The position numbers and the translations under genes are program-made. From Bacteroidales bacterium (GTDB lineage Bacteria > Bacteroidota > Bacteroidia > Bacteroidales > JALTDM01), in the NCBI GenBank assembly GCA_026996635.1, contig JALWKH010000395.1, positions 1,203 through 9,719 of the forward strand: a stretch of DNA of 8,517 nucleotides. The letters run 5' to 3'. This document shows positions 1 through 7,508 of this stretch, piece after piece. The notes under the pieces were generated by a model. That model did not search any database. It was not told where the DNA came from and saw only the letters and a program-made list of their open reading frames with translations. How positions within the stretch are numbered: position 1 is the stretch's first letter; each line of letters begins with the position of its first letter.

Positions 1-685
1 TACCCTCGGCAGGATGATTTGCCATGGAATAAGCCCTCATTGTTTGTTCGGTGTTTTTGGCTTTCAAACTCCACAGGTTGTATTTATCCCATTCGTCTCG
101 GTATTCTTCTTCCACATCAATATCTTTCGAAAAGTCTATTTCGTAAGGTGGTATGTCTATTTGAATATATTGCCCCGACTGGAAGTTTAAGTTTTCGCCT
201 TCCGGCAGTTTTACTATAAATTCTTTAATAAATGTGGCAACATTGCGGTTTGAAACCACTTCGCATTCCCACTTCTTGATGCCGAATACTTCTTCGGGTA
301 TTTGTATTTTGAGGTTTTGCTTAACCTTTACTTGACACGCAAGCCTCCAATGTTCTTTTACTTCTTTTCTGGTGAAAAAGCCTGTTTCGGTTGGCAGTAT
401 TTCACCTCCGCCTTCGTAAACTTGTAAACGGCACATCCCGCAAGTACCTTGACCTCCGCACGCAGAAGGCATAAGTATGCCTGCATTGTTGAGTGTTGCA
501 AGCAATGAACTGCCGGCAGGTACGGTAAGAGTTTTTTTCCCGTTATTTATGTCTATTGTAACATCACCCGACGGCACCAGTTTTTCTTTTGCTTTTAAAA
601 TCACAAAAACAAGCAAAAGTATAATGCCGAGAAAAATTCCTATTCCCAATAAAACGATTGTTGTTGCAGAAACGCTTAAAATCAT
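1..685 (-). CDS. nqrF: NADH:quinone reductase (Na+-translocating) subunit F, partial
   Basis: NqrF is the electron-entry subunit: it oxidises NADH through FAD and passes electrons to a 2Fe-2S centre. I translated 228 codons from the ATG at 685-683 to the left edge; the gene continues off the window, and the family is usually a little over 400 aa, so the NADH-binding domain is missing here. Visible are an N-terminal membrane anchor (about residues 8-30), then a plant-type ferredoxin domain with Cys76, Cys82, Cys85 and Cys117 (CGGQGTCGMC, later LAC), and the start of the ferredoxin-reductase FAD domain with the flavin-binding RAYS motif at 217-220. It is the last nqr gene, starting 12 nt after the nqrE stop, with no clear Shine-Dalgarno. 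Nothing in the visible part looks broken. Identification is secure; the truncation is due to the window edge. Confidence 0.96.
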   Translation of the reverse strand, partial: MILSVSATTIVLLGIGIFLGIILLLVFVILKAKEKLVPSGDVTIDINNGKKTLTVPAGSSLLATLNNAGILMPSACGGQGTCGMCRLQVYEGGGEILPTETGFFTRKEVKEHWRLACQVKVKQNLKIQIPEEVFGIKKWECEVVSNRNVATFIKEFIVKLPEGENLNFQSGQYIQIDIPPYEIDFSKDIDVEEEYRDEWDKYNLWSLKAKNTEQTMRAYSMANHPAEG

Positions 686-697
686 AGTGAAAACTTT

Positions 698-1315
698 TTA
701 CAATTTAATACCCATAAAACTCATAAATGCTATGCCCATCAAACCTGTTAAAATAAATGTTATGCCCAAACCTCTTAGTGGTGCCGGAACATTTGAATAT
801 CTTATTTTTTCCCTTATGGCAGCAAGGGCAATTATTGCAAGAAACCAGCCTGTGCCTGAACCTAACCCGAATGATGTGGCTTCCCATACATTGCTAAAAT
901 CTTTTTCTTGCATAAAAAGTGACCCACCGAGTATTGCACAGTTTACAGCTATTAGCGGCAAGAAAATACCCAATGAAGCGTATAGTGAAGGAGAATATTT
1001 TTCGACAACCATTTCAACCAATTGCACCATAGAGGCGATAACTGCAATAAAAATTATGAAACTCAAAAAACTTAAATCGACATCTGCAAAAGAACTGCTT
1101 ATCCAAGTTAATGCTCCCGGTTTTAGTAAATAATTGTCTATAAGATAATTAACGGGAACAGTGATTGTCATTACAAATATTACTGCAAGCCCAAGCCCTA
1201 CAGAAGTTTTTACATTCTTTGAAACAGCCAAATATGAACACATGCCCAAAAAGTAGGCAAATACCATATTGTCAATAAAAATCGACTTGACGAATATATT
1301 GAAAATGTTTTCCAT
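698..1315 (-). CDS. nqrE: NADH:quinone reductase (Na+-translocating) subunit E
   Basis: NqrE is an integral membrane subunit that, with its paralogue NqrD, holds an iron centre in the middle of the membrane on the electron path from NqrF to NqrC. The 205-aa product has the usual family length and about six hydrophobic segments. The two family cysteines are present in half-membrane motifs: Cys26 ([10 protein letters not shown]) and Cys126 ([10 protein letters not shown]). The motif [14 protein letters not shown] followed by a C-terminal [17 protein letters not shown] loop is typical of NqrE/RnfA. It starts 3 nt after the nqrD stop, so translation is probably coupled. RnfA is the close alternative, but the surrounding nqrA, B, C, D and F decide for NqrE. 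Confidence 0.96.
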   Translation of the reverse strand: MENIFNIFVKSIFIDNMVFAYFLGMCSYLAVSKNVKTSVGLGLAVIFVMTITVPVNYLIDNYLLKPGALTWISSSFADVDLSFLSFIIFIAVIASMVQLVEMVVEKYSPSLYASLGIFLPLIAVNCAILGGSLFMQEKDFSNVWEATSFGLGSGTGWFLAIIALAAIREKIRYSNVPAPLRGLGITFILTGLMGIAFMSFMGIKL

Positions 1316-1318
1316 AGT

Positions 1319-1972
1319 TTATTGTTTTTCAATTAAATCTTTATTCCTGCTTCTGTGAATCCAAATTATAACACCCAGAGTGATAAGTGCCATAGGCGGC
1401 AAAATCATCATACCGTTATTTTCATATCCGATAGAGTAAAGCCCGAGTTTTTCAAAAACAGGATATCCCATTATGGTACCGGAACCGAGCAACTCCCTGA
1501 AAAAAGACACAATAACAAGTATCAAACCGTAACCTGCAGCATTACCTATACCGTCCAGAAAACTCTTCCAAGGTGTATTACCCAAAGCAAAAGCTTCAAG
1601 ACGCCCCATTATTATACAATTGGTAATAATCAAACCTACAAAAACGGAAAGTTGCTTACTTACGTCATAAGCGTATGCTTTAAGTATTTGGTCCACAATG
1701 ATTACCATAAACGAAATAACGGTAAGCTGTACAATGATTCTAATGCGTGTGGGAATTAATTTTCGAATAAGAGAAATTGTAACATTTGAGAAAGCAAGTA
1801 CCACCATTACACTCAGTGCCATAACAATGGCAGGTTTCATCTGTACGGTTACGGCGAGTGCCGAACATATACCCAGTACCAAAACCGTGATAGGATTTTT
1901 CTTTCCTATCGGATCGGTAATAAGTTTGAGATTCTGCGGTGAAAATAAAGATTCTTTTTCTTGTTCTTTCAT
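1319..1972 (-). CDS. nqrD: NADH:quinone reductase (Na+-translocating) subunit D
   Basis: NqrD is an integral membrane subunit, inverted paralogue of NqrE, sharing the intramembrane iron centre of the sodium-pumping NADH dehydrogenase. The product is 217 aa, within family size, with a roughly 25-residue cytoplasmic N-terminus and about six membrane helices. Cys36 (LGICSALAV) and Cys119 (ITNCIIMGRLEAFA) are the expected metal ligands, and the family signature SFFRELLGSGT is at about 156-166. The ATG at 1972-1970 overlaps the nqrC TGA in an ATGA arrangement, which fixes the start and implies translational coupling. RnfE is homologous, but the operon context excludes it. Confidence 0.96.
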   Translation of the reverse strand: MKEQEKESLFSPQNLKLITDPIGKKNPITVLVLGICSALAVTVQMKPAIVMALSVMVVLAFSNVTISLIRKLIPTRIRIIVQLTVISFMVIIVDQILKAYAYDVSKQLSVFVGLIITNCIIMGRLEAFALGNTPWKSFLDGIGNAAGYGLILVIVSFFRELLGSGTIMGYPVFEKLGLYSIGYENNGMMILPPMALITLGVIIWIHRSRNKDLIEKQ

Positions 1973-2673
1973 GCCAAGTCGTTTTTGTGTTGTTTAATAA
2001 AATTTATATAATGTGATAAAACAGATTCTAACATATTCTCTACTCCTTTGCTTGTTGCTGTAGCACCTGAAATAGCATCAACCTGGTGTGCATCCAGTTG
2101 TTTTAAATTTTTTTCCACCAGAATTGATGTAAAATTGCCGTTTTCGTCAAAAATCTTTTTCCCTTTGAATTGATTTCTGAACTCTTCGGTAACAATTTTG
2201 GCTCCTAATCCCGGTGTTTCGCTTTTGTGACCGAAACTTACACCGTAAACAGTGTTCATATCTTCTTCCAAAGAAATAAAACCCCAAATCGGTCCCCACA
2301 GACCTTTTCCGTAAAGTGGTATGATATAATATTTTTTCCCGTTTACTTGAGCTATAAACAATGGTAAAACTCTTTGGTCATCGGGTTTGTTCAGTTCTTC
2401 TTTCAGGTTCAAATCAAGCCCGTTACCTTCTGTATATGAACCATCTTTTTTTACCAATAATGTCTTGACAATGTATTTATTGAATTCTTTGTCTGCTTCT
2501 TCAAATGTTGGGTTTAAATTTATGGATTGCAGGATATTTACTTTTTTCTCCAGTTCTTTGTTATGTTGTTGCACGGGTTTCAGTGTTATTGCCGTTACGG
2601 ATAAGCCCAATGCAACAATAACTATCATCACTACCGTAAAGAAAAATGTATATGAATTACTTTCTTTGTTCAT
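1969..2673 (-). CDS. nqrC: NADH:quinone reductase (Na+-translocating) subunit C, covalent FMN protein
   Basis: NqrC carries a covalently attached FMN that relays electrons between the NqrD/E iron centre and NqrB. The product is 234 aa, with one N-terminal transmembrane anchor (about residues 10-31) followed by a soluble FMN-binding domain. The attachment motif D-A-I-S-G-A-T is at 199-205, fitting the ApbE flavin-transferase consensus Dxx(S/T)GA(T/S), so Thr205 is the predicted FMN acceptor. Other family landmarks are GKGLWGPIWGF (122-132) and HKSETPGLGAKI (149-160). It starts 3 nt after the nqrB stop and overlaps nqrD by 4 nt. The protein needs an ApbE flavin transferase for maturation; no apbE is seen in this window. 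Confidence 0.97.
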   Translation of the reverse strand: MNKESNSYTFFFTVVMIVIVALGLSVTAITLKPVQQHNKELEKKVNILQSINLNPTFEEADKEFNKYIVKTLLVKKDGSYTEGNGLDLNLKEELNKPDDQRVLPLFIAQVNGKKYYIIPLYGKGLWGPIWGFISLEEDMNTVYGVSFGHKSETPGLGAKIVTEEFRNQFKGKKIFDENGNFTSILVEKNLKQLDAHQVDAISGATATSKGVENMLESVLSHYINFIKQHKNDLA

Positions 2674-2676
2674 GGC

Positions 2677-3867
2677 TTAATTATTTTGATTGTTTAAACT
2701 CCACCTTTTCATTCTTTTTTTGATATGATTTTGCACTATCGTGTAATCTATAAGCGGTGCAAACATATTCATCAGAAGTATCGAGAGCATCATTCCTTCG
2801 GGATATGCAGGATTAAGCACTCTAATCAGAATTGCAAACATTCCTATTAAAAATCCGTAGATGAATTTTCCTTTGTTTGTTTGAGCCATTGTTACGGGAT
2901 CTGTTGCCATAAATACTGCACCGAATGCAAATCCGCCAACCAGCAAATGTTGCCATGCCGGAAATTCCATTAGCGGGTTACCGCCAATAATGTTGAATAG
3001 AAGTGCCATAAGGTAGCCTCCTGCAAAAACGCTCAACATTACACGCCAACTGCCTACTCCGGTGATTAAAAGAATGGCAGCACCGATAAGAATTGCCAGT
3101 GTGGAAGTTTCGCCTATACTTCCCGGTATTAGTCCCAGAAACATATCCATTGCTGAAACCGGATGACCGAGTCCGTTTACAATCGCAGAATGTCCGCCTT
3201 CTCCCAGTTGTCCCAATATTGTTGCTCCACTAAATCCGTCAACAATGCCTTTACCATCCGTGAGTCCCGAAATCCACACTTTGCTCCCGCTCATCCAAGT
3301 CGGGTATGCAAAGAACAAAAATGCACGAGCTACCAAGGCAGGATTAAATACATTCATTCCCGTACCTCCGAAAACTTCTTTGGCAAAAATTACGGCAAAA
3401 GCCACACCAATGGCAAGCATCCACAAAGGCACATCAACAGGCATTATCATCGGTATAAGTAAGCCGGTAACAAGGTAACCTTCGTTTACTTCTTCATTGC
3501 GGAGTTGGGCAAAAATTACTTCAATAATACCACCGACACCGTAAGAAACAATAAGCAGCGGTAAGAATTTCAAAAATCCGTACCACAAAGCTTGTCCTGT
3601 TGTAAAGTTTTCGCCTGTGGCTAAAAAGTGCTGGTAACCTGTATTGTACCAACCGAACACCATTGCCGGAATAAGTGCAATAACAACAACAGTCATTGTT
3701 CTTTTCAAGTCCGCATAATCCCTGATATGTGCTCCCTTGGACGTTACTTTGTCCGGCACAAACAAAAATGTGTCTAATGCTTCAACAGACGACCTCAGAA
3801 AATGTAACGGCTTGCCTTTTTCCGTTTTTTCGTATAAGTTATTTATCCATTTTTTTAATGAATTCAT
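2677..3867 (-). CDS. nqrB: NADH:quinone reductase (Na+-translocating) subunit B, covalent FMN membrane protein
   Basis: NqrB is the largest membrane subunit and the likely core of Na+ translocation; it binds a covalent FMN plus riboflavin and contributes to quinone reduction. The 396-aa product has a cytoplasmic N-terminus of about 55 residues and then many hydrophobic helices. The flavin-attachment motif D-G-F-S-G-A-T is at 210-216 (DNA 3220-3240), making Thr216 the predicted FMN acceptor, equivalent to Thr236 of the Vibrio cholerae protein. Conserved family segments include NEGYLVTGLLIP (128-139), AKEVFGGTGMNVFNPALVAR (162-181) and AFGAVFMATDPVTMAQTNKG near the C-terminus. It begins 14 nt after the nqrA stop and ends 3 nt before nqrC. 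I see no defects. Confidence 0.97.
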   Translation of the reverse strand: MNSLKKWINNLYEKTEKGKPLHFLRSSVEALDTFLFVPDKVTSKGAHIRDYADLKRTMTVVVIALIPAMVFGWYNTGYQHFLATGENFTTGQALWYGFLKFLPLLIVSYGVGGIIEVIFAQLRNEEVNEGYLVTGLLIPMIMPVDVPLWMLAIGVAFAVIFAKEVFGGTGMNVFNPALVARAFLFFAYPTWMSGSKVWISGLTDGKGIVDGFSGATILGQLGEGGHSAIVNGLGHPVSAMDMFLGLIPGSIGETSTLAILIGAAILLITGVGSWRVMLSVFAGGYLMALLFNIIGGNPLMEFPAWQHLLVGGFAFGAVFMATDPVTMAQTNKGKFIYGFLIGMFAILIRVLNPAYPEGMMLSILLMNMFAPLIDYTIVQNHIKKRMKRWSLNNQNN

Positions 3868-3881
3868 ATAGCATAAATGTT

Positions 3882-5231
3882 TTAACTTTCTTTAATCATT
3901 GTTTCTATTCCGCGGTTAACGACTTCTTGGATGTTTATTTTTGAAATACAAGCATATTCCATCAATGCAAAATCTTCGGGCATTACTTCGTAAATACCGA
4001 GTTTTTCCATTTGGTCTATGTCGTTAATCATAATTGCTTTTATAAGATTTGACGGGTAAATGTCAAGGTTTACATACCGTTCGCTGAGATGTGGAATTAC
4101 AAAAGGTCTGGTTCCACCGTGAAGATTGGTGTCAAAATCGAACTTTTTCTTTTTGGAGTAAAGCAATTTGCTGAAAAACATACCGGACGGGCTGTATTTC
4201 TTAAAGCCGGGTAGTGCCCATCCCATAAATTCAAAGTACCTGCCTTCTTTGATTATTGTTACTTGGTCGTGATAAAATCCGATAAAACCGTCGGGACCGA
4301 CATTCAGTCCTGTTAACACATCGCCTGAAATATATCTCAAAGATCCGTCCTTTACAGTAGGTTCAATTTTATCGATGGCTGCACCTGAAATTATTTTGTA
4401 ATAACCGTGATTTTGTACGGCAGGTCCTGTCAGTGCTACCGTTTTTGTAAAATCAATTCTGCCTGTCAAAGCTATTCTGCCTATAAAAACAACATGCCAC
4501 GGCATTATATACCATACAACATTTGTTTTGTTTATCGGGTTTGTTTTTTGTAATATGAAAGATAAATTTCCGGCAGGGTGCGGTCCTTTTACGGAGATTA
4601 TGTTTGCATCGAAATTCTTAAAAAATTCTTTATCGCTGTTTTTTACTGTTATATTGACTTTAGGTGAAAGGGCTTTTAATATCTTGATACCTTCTTCGAA
4701 TGCTTCTTTTTCTGAGTCCAACATATAAGTGTAATCCGGAGCCAATGGTGCAGTATCTGAAGCGGTGATGTAAATTGCATCAGGTATTTTTTCGGGTTCT
4801 GCCACTATACCGAATGGTCTTTGCCTAATCGCCGTCCACAAACCCGATTCCAATAATGTAGAAATGATTTCGCTTCTGTCTTGTGTGGCAGACAGTTTAA
4901 ATTCATTATGGTTATCACTTCCGTCTTTTTCTATTACATAAGCAATAATTCTTCTTTTTTCTCCTCGTCTTATTTCTTTTACCACCCCGCTGACAGGTGA
5001 TGTGAATTTTACTTGTTCGTTTTTCTTGTCATACAGAACAATTTGTCCTGCTTTGACCTTTTCACCTGCTTTAGCTACAGGTTTTAGCAGGGAGTTTGGA
5101 AAACTGTCGGGAACTATGGCAACTTGTGTGATTGACTCAACAATATCTCGGGTGGTTTTTGGAGCTTCACCCTTGATTGGAATATCCAAGCCTTTTTTGC
5201 TTTTGAGTTCTATCAAATTCATTTTTGTCAT
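3882..5231 (-). CDS. nqrA: NADH:quinone reductase (Na+-translocating) subunit A
   Basis: NqrA is the peripheral cytoplasmic subunit of the sodium-pumping NADH dehydrogenase, associated with NqrB and implicated in ubiquinone binding. The 449-aa product matches family length. Landmarks are the N-terminal KKGLDIPIKGEA, the barrel-sandwich segment with KPVAKAGEKVKAGQ (50-63), KGPHPAGNLS (215-224), the GRI..TGRID..KTVALTGP block (251-270), RYISGDVLTG (299-308) and the C-terminal MPEDFALMEYACISK (417-431). It is the first gene of nqrABCDEF, so the operon promoter should lie in 5232-5399. The ATG at 5231-5229 is taken as the start; a second in-frame ATG three codons later (5222-5220) gives MNLIELKSKKGLDI and is equally compatible with homologues. 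No ribosome-binding site separates the two choices. Confidence 0.97.
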   Translation of the reverse strand: MTKMNLIELKSKKGLDIPIKGEAPKTTRDIVESITQVAIVPDSFPNSLLKPVAKAGEKVKAGQIVLYDKKNEQVKFTSPVSGVVKEIRRGEKRRIIAYVIEKDGSDNHNEFKLSATQDRSEIISTLLESGLWTAIRQRPFGIVAEPEKIPDAIYITASDTAPLAPDYTYMLDSEKEAFEEGIKILKALSPKVNITVKNSDKEFFKNFDANIISVKGPHPAGNLSFILQKTNPINKTNVVWYIMPWHVVFIGRIALTGRIDFTKTVALTGPAVQNHGYYKIISGAAIDKIEPTVKDGSLRYISGDVLTGLNVGPDGFIGFYHDQVTIIKEGRYFEFMGWALPGFKKYSPSGMFFSKLLYSKKKKFDFDTNLHGGTRPFVIPHLSERYVNLDIYPSNLIKAIMINDIDQMEKLGIYEVMPEDFALMEYACISKINIQEVVNRGIETMIKES

Positions 5232-5274
5232 TATGTTTGCTTACAAAAAAAATATTTTTTGTTTATAGGTTTTT

Positions 5275-5286
5275 TGACCAAAGTCA
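5275..5286. promoter_or_regulatory. Possible operator: TGAC-N4-GTCA inverted repeat
   Basis: A perfect dyad TGAC CAAA GTCA lies 44 bp upstream of the nqrA start. With flanks it reads TTGACCAAAGTCAT, which resembles the TTGnC-N4-GnCAA half-site layout bound by Crp/Fnr-family regulators, with one mismatch in the last positions. It overlaps the weak nqrA -7 candidate (5286-5279), a placement that would suit repression. The dyad is seen; the regulator family is inference. Confidence 0.3.
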
Positions 5287-5300
5287 TTTTTTTGAAAAAA

Positions 5301-5330
5301 TACCTACTTATAGGTAGTATATTTTAGGTA
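5301..5330. repeat. TACCTA/TAGGTA inverted repeat plus a third direct copy
   Basis: TACCTA (5301-5306), a 4-nt spacer CTTA, and TAGGTA (5311-5316) make a perfect inverted repeat, and TAGGTA recurs at 5325-5330. A related TATAGGT at 5264-5270 matches 5309-5315 exactly. The clustering of AGGT half-sites only within this divergent intergenic region suggests a transcription-factor binding array rather than a terminator, because no T-run follows the stem and no transcript is expected to end here. Function is inferred from position only. Confidence 0.35.
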
Positions 5331-5399
5331 TTTTAAGTTTTAGTTAATACGATTAAAAATTTTGCTTTACTTTTATTGCAAAAATGTAATTTACACGGT

Positions 5400-6887
5400 A
5401 TGGAAAAATACGATTTGGTAATAATTGGAAGCGGACCGGCCGGATTTGCTGCTGCAATGAGGGCAATTGACATGAATAAGCATGTTTGTTTGGTAGAAAA
5501 GGGTGCTTTGGGAGGTGCAGGAGTTTTTCACGGAGCCCTTACTTCCAAAACTTTATGGCAATTATCCCAAGATTATGCAATAGCGGCAAGTACCGACAGA
5601 GGTTTTAGATCATCGGGGCTTAATGTTGATTTTGAGAAGGTTTTGAAATCGGCAAAGACTGTTGCAAAAACCAAAGTTAATCAAATAAAATCACAAATAG
5701 AGACATTAAAGCCGGGGCGTTATCCCGACAAAAGCATAACATTGAAGCAAGGTCATGCACGCTTTCTCGACAACCATACCATAGAAATAGAAACAAATGA
5801 CGGTAAGTTTGAAAAAATTCAAGCGGATAATTTTATTATTGCTACAGGTTCAAGACCAAGACCGTATCCCGGTATTGAAATTGACCACCATCAAATAATT
5901 GATTCAAACGATATTTTAAGGTTAAAAAAATTCCCCGAAAAATTTGTTATAGTAGGGTCAGGCATTATCGGAACCGAGTATGCTACAATTTTCTCTAATT
6001 TCAGACAAACGGAAGTTCACTTGTTGGACAGGCAGCATAGGGTTATTCCTTTTGAAGATGATGATGTGAGCGACTTTGTTTCTAAAAACTTGGAAAACAA
6101 TGGGGTTATTATTCACCATACCGCAAATTTGAGGACAATAAGAAAGAATGAAGATGAGCTTGAAGTTGTTTTGGATTATGAAGACGGGCACAGTGAAGTA
6201 ATGGAAGTTGATTTGGCACTTATTTCAATAGGAAGATTGCCTAATACTGATGATTTGGGGCTTGAAAATGTCGGAATTAAACCTGATAACAGAGGTTATC
6301 TCAAAGTAGATGAACTTTTGAGGGTGCATTCGGACAAAGGATATCAAAACATATATGCTGCAGGAGATATCACGGGGCAGACGCAGTTGTATAGTGTGGC
6401 TGAAATGCAGGGACGTTTTGCCATTCGTGCCATTTATAATAATGTGTCGTATCCGTTGAGTTATTACAATATGCCTACTCTCATGTTTTTTAAGCCGGAG
6501 GTGGCAGCTGTAGGGCTGAATGAAAAAAGTTTACGTGAAATGGGCATACCATATAAAATGGTGTTTTATTCCAATAAATTGATTAACAGGGCGTTGGCTA
6601 TGCGTGACACTAACGGATTCATTAAAATTATGGCAAGTGACGACGGTGAAGAGAGAATACTTGGTATGAGGGCAGCCGGTCCGCAAGCATCTGCTTTTAT
6701 TGTATCCATAGCACATATGATGAATCAAAAGAACAGTTTAGATCAAATTTTAAGAACCATTCATCCGCATCCGAGCATTACAGAAGGTATTCAAGACTGC
6801 TTAAGGGTACTGAAAGATAAATCTATTTATAAACCTTACGCTTTCCCCGATTTGATACGAACAAGGAGATGGAAACCTGAAGAATAA
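5400..6887 (+). CDS. Cysteine-less pyridine-nucleotide disulfide oxidoreductase family flavoprotein (Lpd/Sth-like)
   Basis: The product is 495 aa from the ATG at 5400. It has the full fold of dihydrolipoamide dehydrogenase and soluble transhydrogenase: FAD motif GSGPAG (10-15), a second Rossmann motif GSGIIGTEYA (186-195) for NAD(P)H with Asp210 at the end of the following strand, IYAAGDITG (318-326) for FAD, and a C-terminal dimer interface with H-P-H-P-S-I-T-E (455-462), which keeps the His457/Glu462 pair. The redox site is altered: where relatives have GGxCxxxGCxPSK this protein has GGAGVFHGALTSK (38-50), so both catalytic cysteines are absent. Only Cys30 and Cys467 occur in the whole chain. 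Thiol-disulfide chemistry is therefore unlikely; direct NAD(P)H-flavin electron transfer, as in Sth-type transhydrogenase, is the best guess. A TTG at 5376 would add eight unrelated residues, so ATG is preferred. The gene is divergent from nqrA. Confidence 0.85.
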   Translation: MEKYDLVIIGSGPAGFAAAMRAIDMNKHVCLVEKGALGGAGVFHGALTSKTLWQLSQDYAIAASTDRGFRSSGLNVDFEKVLKSAKTVAKTKVNQIKSQIETLKPGRYPDKSITLKQGHARFLDNHTIEIETNDGKFEKIQADNFIIATGSRPRPYPGIEIDHHQIIDSNDILRLKKFPEKFVIVGSGIIGTEYATIFSNFRQTEVHLLDRQHRVIPFEDDDVSDFVSKNLENNGVIIHHTANLRTIRKNEDELEVVLDYEDGHSEVMEVDLALISIGRLPNTDDLGLENVGIKPDNRGYLKVDELLRVHSDKGYQNIYAAGDITGQTQLYSVAEMQGRFAIRAIYNNVSYPLSYYNMPTLMFFKPEVAAVGLNEKSLREMGIPYKMVFYSNKLINRALAMRDTNGFIKIMASDDGEERILGMRAAGPQASAFIVSIAHMMNQKNSLDQILRTIHPHPSITEGIQDCLRVLKDKSIYKPYAFPDLIRTRRWKPEE

Positions 6888-6903
6888 TTTTTAAACTTTG
6901 GCT

Positions 6904-6911
6904 TATTTTTG
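6904..6911 (+). promoter_or_regulatory. Bacteroidota -7 element (TAnnTTTG) for the sigma factor gene
   Basis: TATTTTTG is an exact match to the TAnnTTTG -7 consensus of the Bacteroidota primary sigma factor and lies 32 bp before the TTG start of the sigma gene, in the 56-bp gap after the flavoprotein. A leader of roughly 25-28 nt would result. The region around -33 is only a T-rich stretch (6887-6892), so the upstream element is weak. Read-through from the flavoprotein gene is also possible. Confidence 0.4.
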
Positions 6912-6943
6912 TTGTCAAAAGATAAAAATAACCCGTAGCATTA

Positions 6944-7501
6944 TTGAAAATCACAGACAAACGCATATTGGAACTTCTGTCAGACCCCGCCCGCAAGGAG
7001 TGGGGTTTTGAACTTCTTGTGAAAAAATATACCGAACGGGTTTACAATGTCGTGCGTAAAATGGTTATTATACATGAGGACACTGAAGATTTGGTGCAGG
7101 AAATTTTTTTGAAAATTTGGCAGAACACAAGTAAATTCCGTGGTGATTCGGAACTTTTTACTTGGATTTACAGAATTGCTGTTAACGAAACGATAAACTT
7201 TCTCAATAAAAAGAACAAAAGATTTTTTATTCCGGTAGAAGATTATATGCATAAGCAGTTGGAAACAGTTGAGAACGAGGCTTTTTTTGATTCGGGCAGC
7301 ATTGAAAAAAGGCTTCATAAGGCAATAATAAGTCTGCCGCCCAAGCAAAAAGCTATTTTTGAACTCCGGTATTTTGAAAATCTTAAACACGAAAAGATAG
7401 CCAAGATTTTAGGAATAAGTCTCGGTAATGTTAAATCGCAATATCACAATGCAGTTGAGAAAATAAAAAAACTTGTGAGTATCGAAATTGCAGGAGAATG
7501 A
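6944..7501 (+). CDS. ECF-type RNA polymerase sigma-70 factor
   Basis: The product is a 185-aa group 4 (ECF) sigma factor that would direct RNA polymerase to a specific promoter set. Region 2 spans about residues 24-90, with HEDTEDLVQEIFLKIWQ (44-60) for core binding and FRGDSELFTWIYRIAVNE (65-82) for -10 recognition. Region 4 spans about 121-176, with LPPKQKAIFELRYFENL then the helix-turn-helix HEKIAKILGISLGNVKSQYH (149-168). No sigma regions 1 or 3 are present, as expected. The start is TTG at 6944: the chain MKITDKRILELLSDP resembles the usual N-terminus of this Bacteroidota group, while the first in-frame ATG is codon 40, inside region 2. The stop codon overlaps the ATG of a short ORF (ATGA). 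No intact anti-sigma gene follows, so its signal and targets cannot be stated. Confidence 0.92.
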   Translation: MKITDKRILELLSDPARKEWGFELLVKKYTERVYNVVRKMVIIHEDTEDLVQEIFLKIWQNTSKFRGDSELFTWIYRIAVNETINFLNKKNKRFFIPVEDYMHKQLETVENEAFFDSGSIEKRLHKAIISLPPKQKAIFELRYFENLKHEKIAKILGISLGNVKSQYHNAVEKIKKLVSIEIAGE

Positions 7502-7508
7502 ATAAAGC

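Larger units (their letters stand above)
5232..5399. promoter_or_regulatory. Divergent control region of nqrABCDEF and the flavoprotein gene
   Basis: This 168-bp, very AT-rich stretch separates two divergent start codons, so promoters for both transcription units should lie here. I could not find a perfect Bacteroidota TAnnTTTG element on either strand. The nearest are TGACTTTG on the minus strand (5286-5279, one mismatch), for nqrA, and TACTTTTA on the plus strand (5368-5375, one mismatch), for the flavoprotein; neither has a convincing TTTG at -33. Two inverted repeats and repeated AGGT motifs inside the region are listed separately. The regulatory role follows from position; exact promoters are unresolved. 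Confidence 0.6.

Noticed and set aside
19..219. 66-codon plus-strand open frame
   Set aside because: It is antisense to the FAD-domain part of nqrF, whose translation is clearly a ferredoxin-reductase.
477..1133. 218-codon plus-strand open frame
   Set aside because: It lies antisense to nqrE and the nqrF start, has low-complexity composition and no recognisable domain; nqrE on the other strand is unambiguous.
5376..5399. Upstream TTG start for the flavoprotein, adding eight residues
   Set aside because: Family proteins begin just before the first beta strand (MEKYDLVIIG), which matches the ATG at 5400; the extra residues look like untranslated leader.
6980..7390. 136-codon minus-strand open frame
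   Set aside because: It is antisense to the ECF sigma factor, whose regions 2 and 4 are clear; there is no independent coding evidence.
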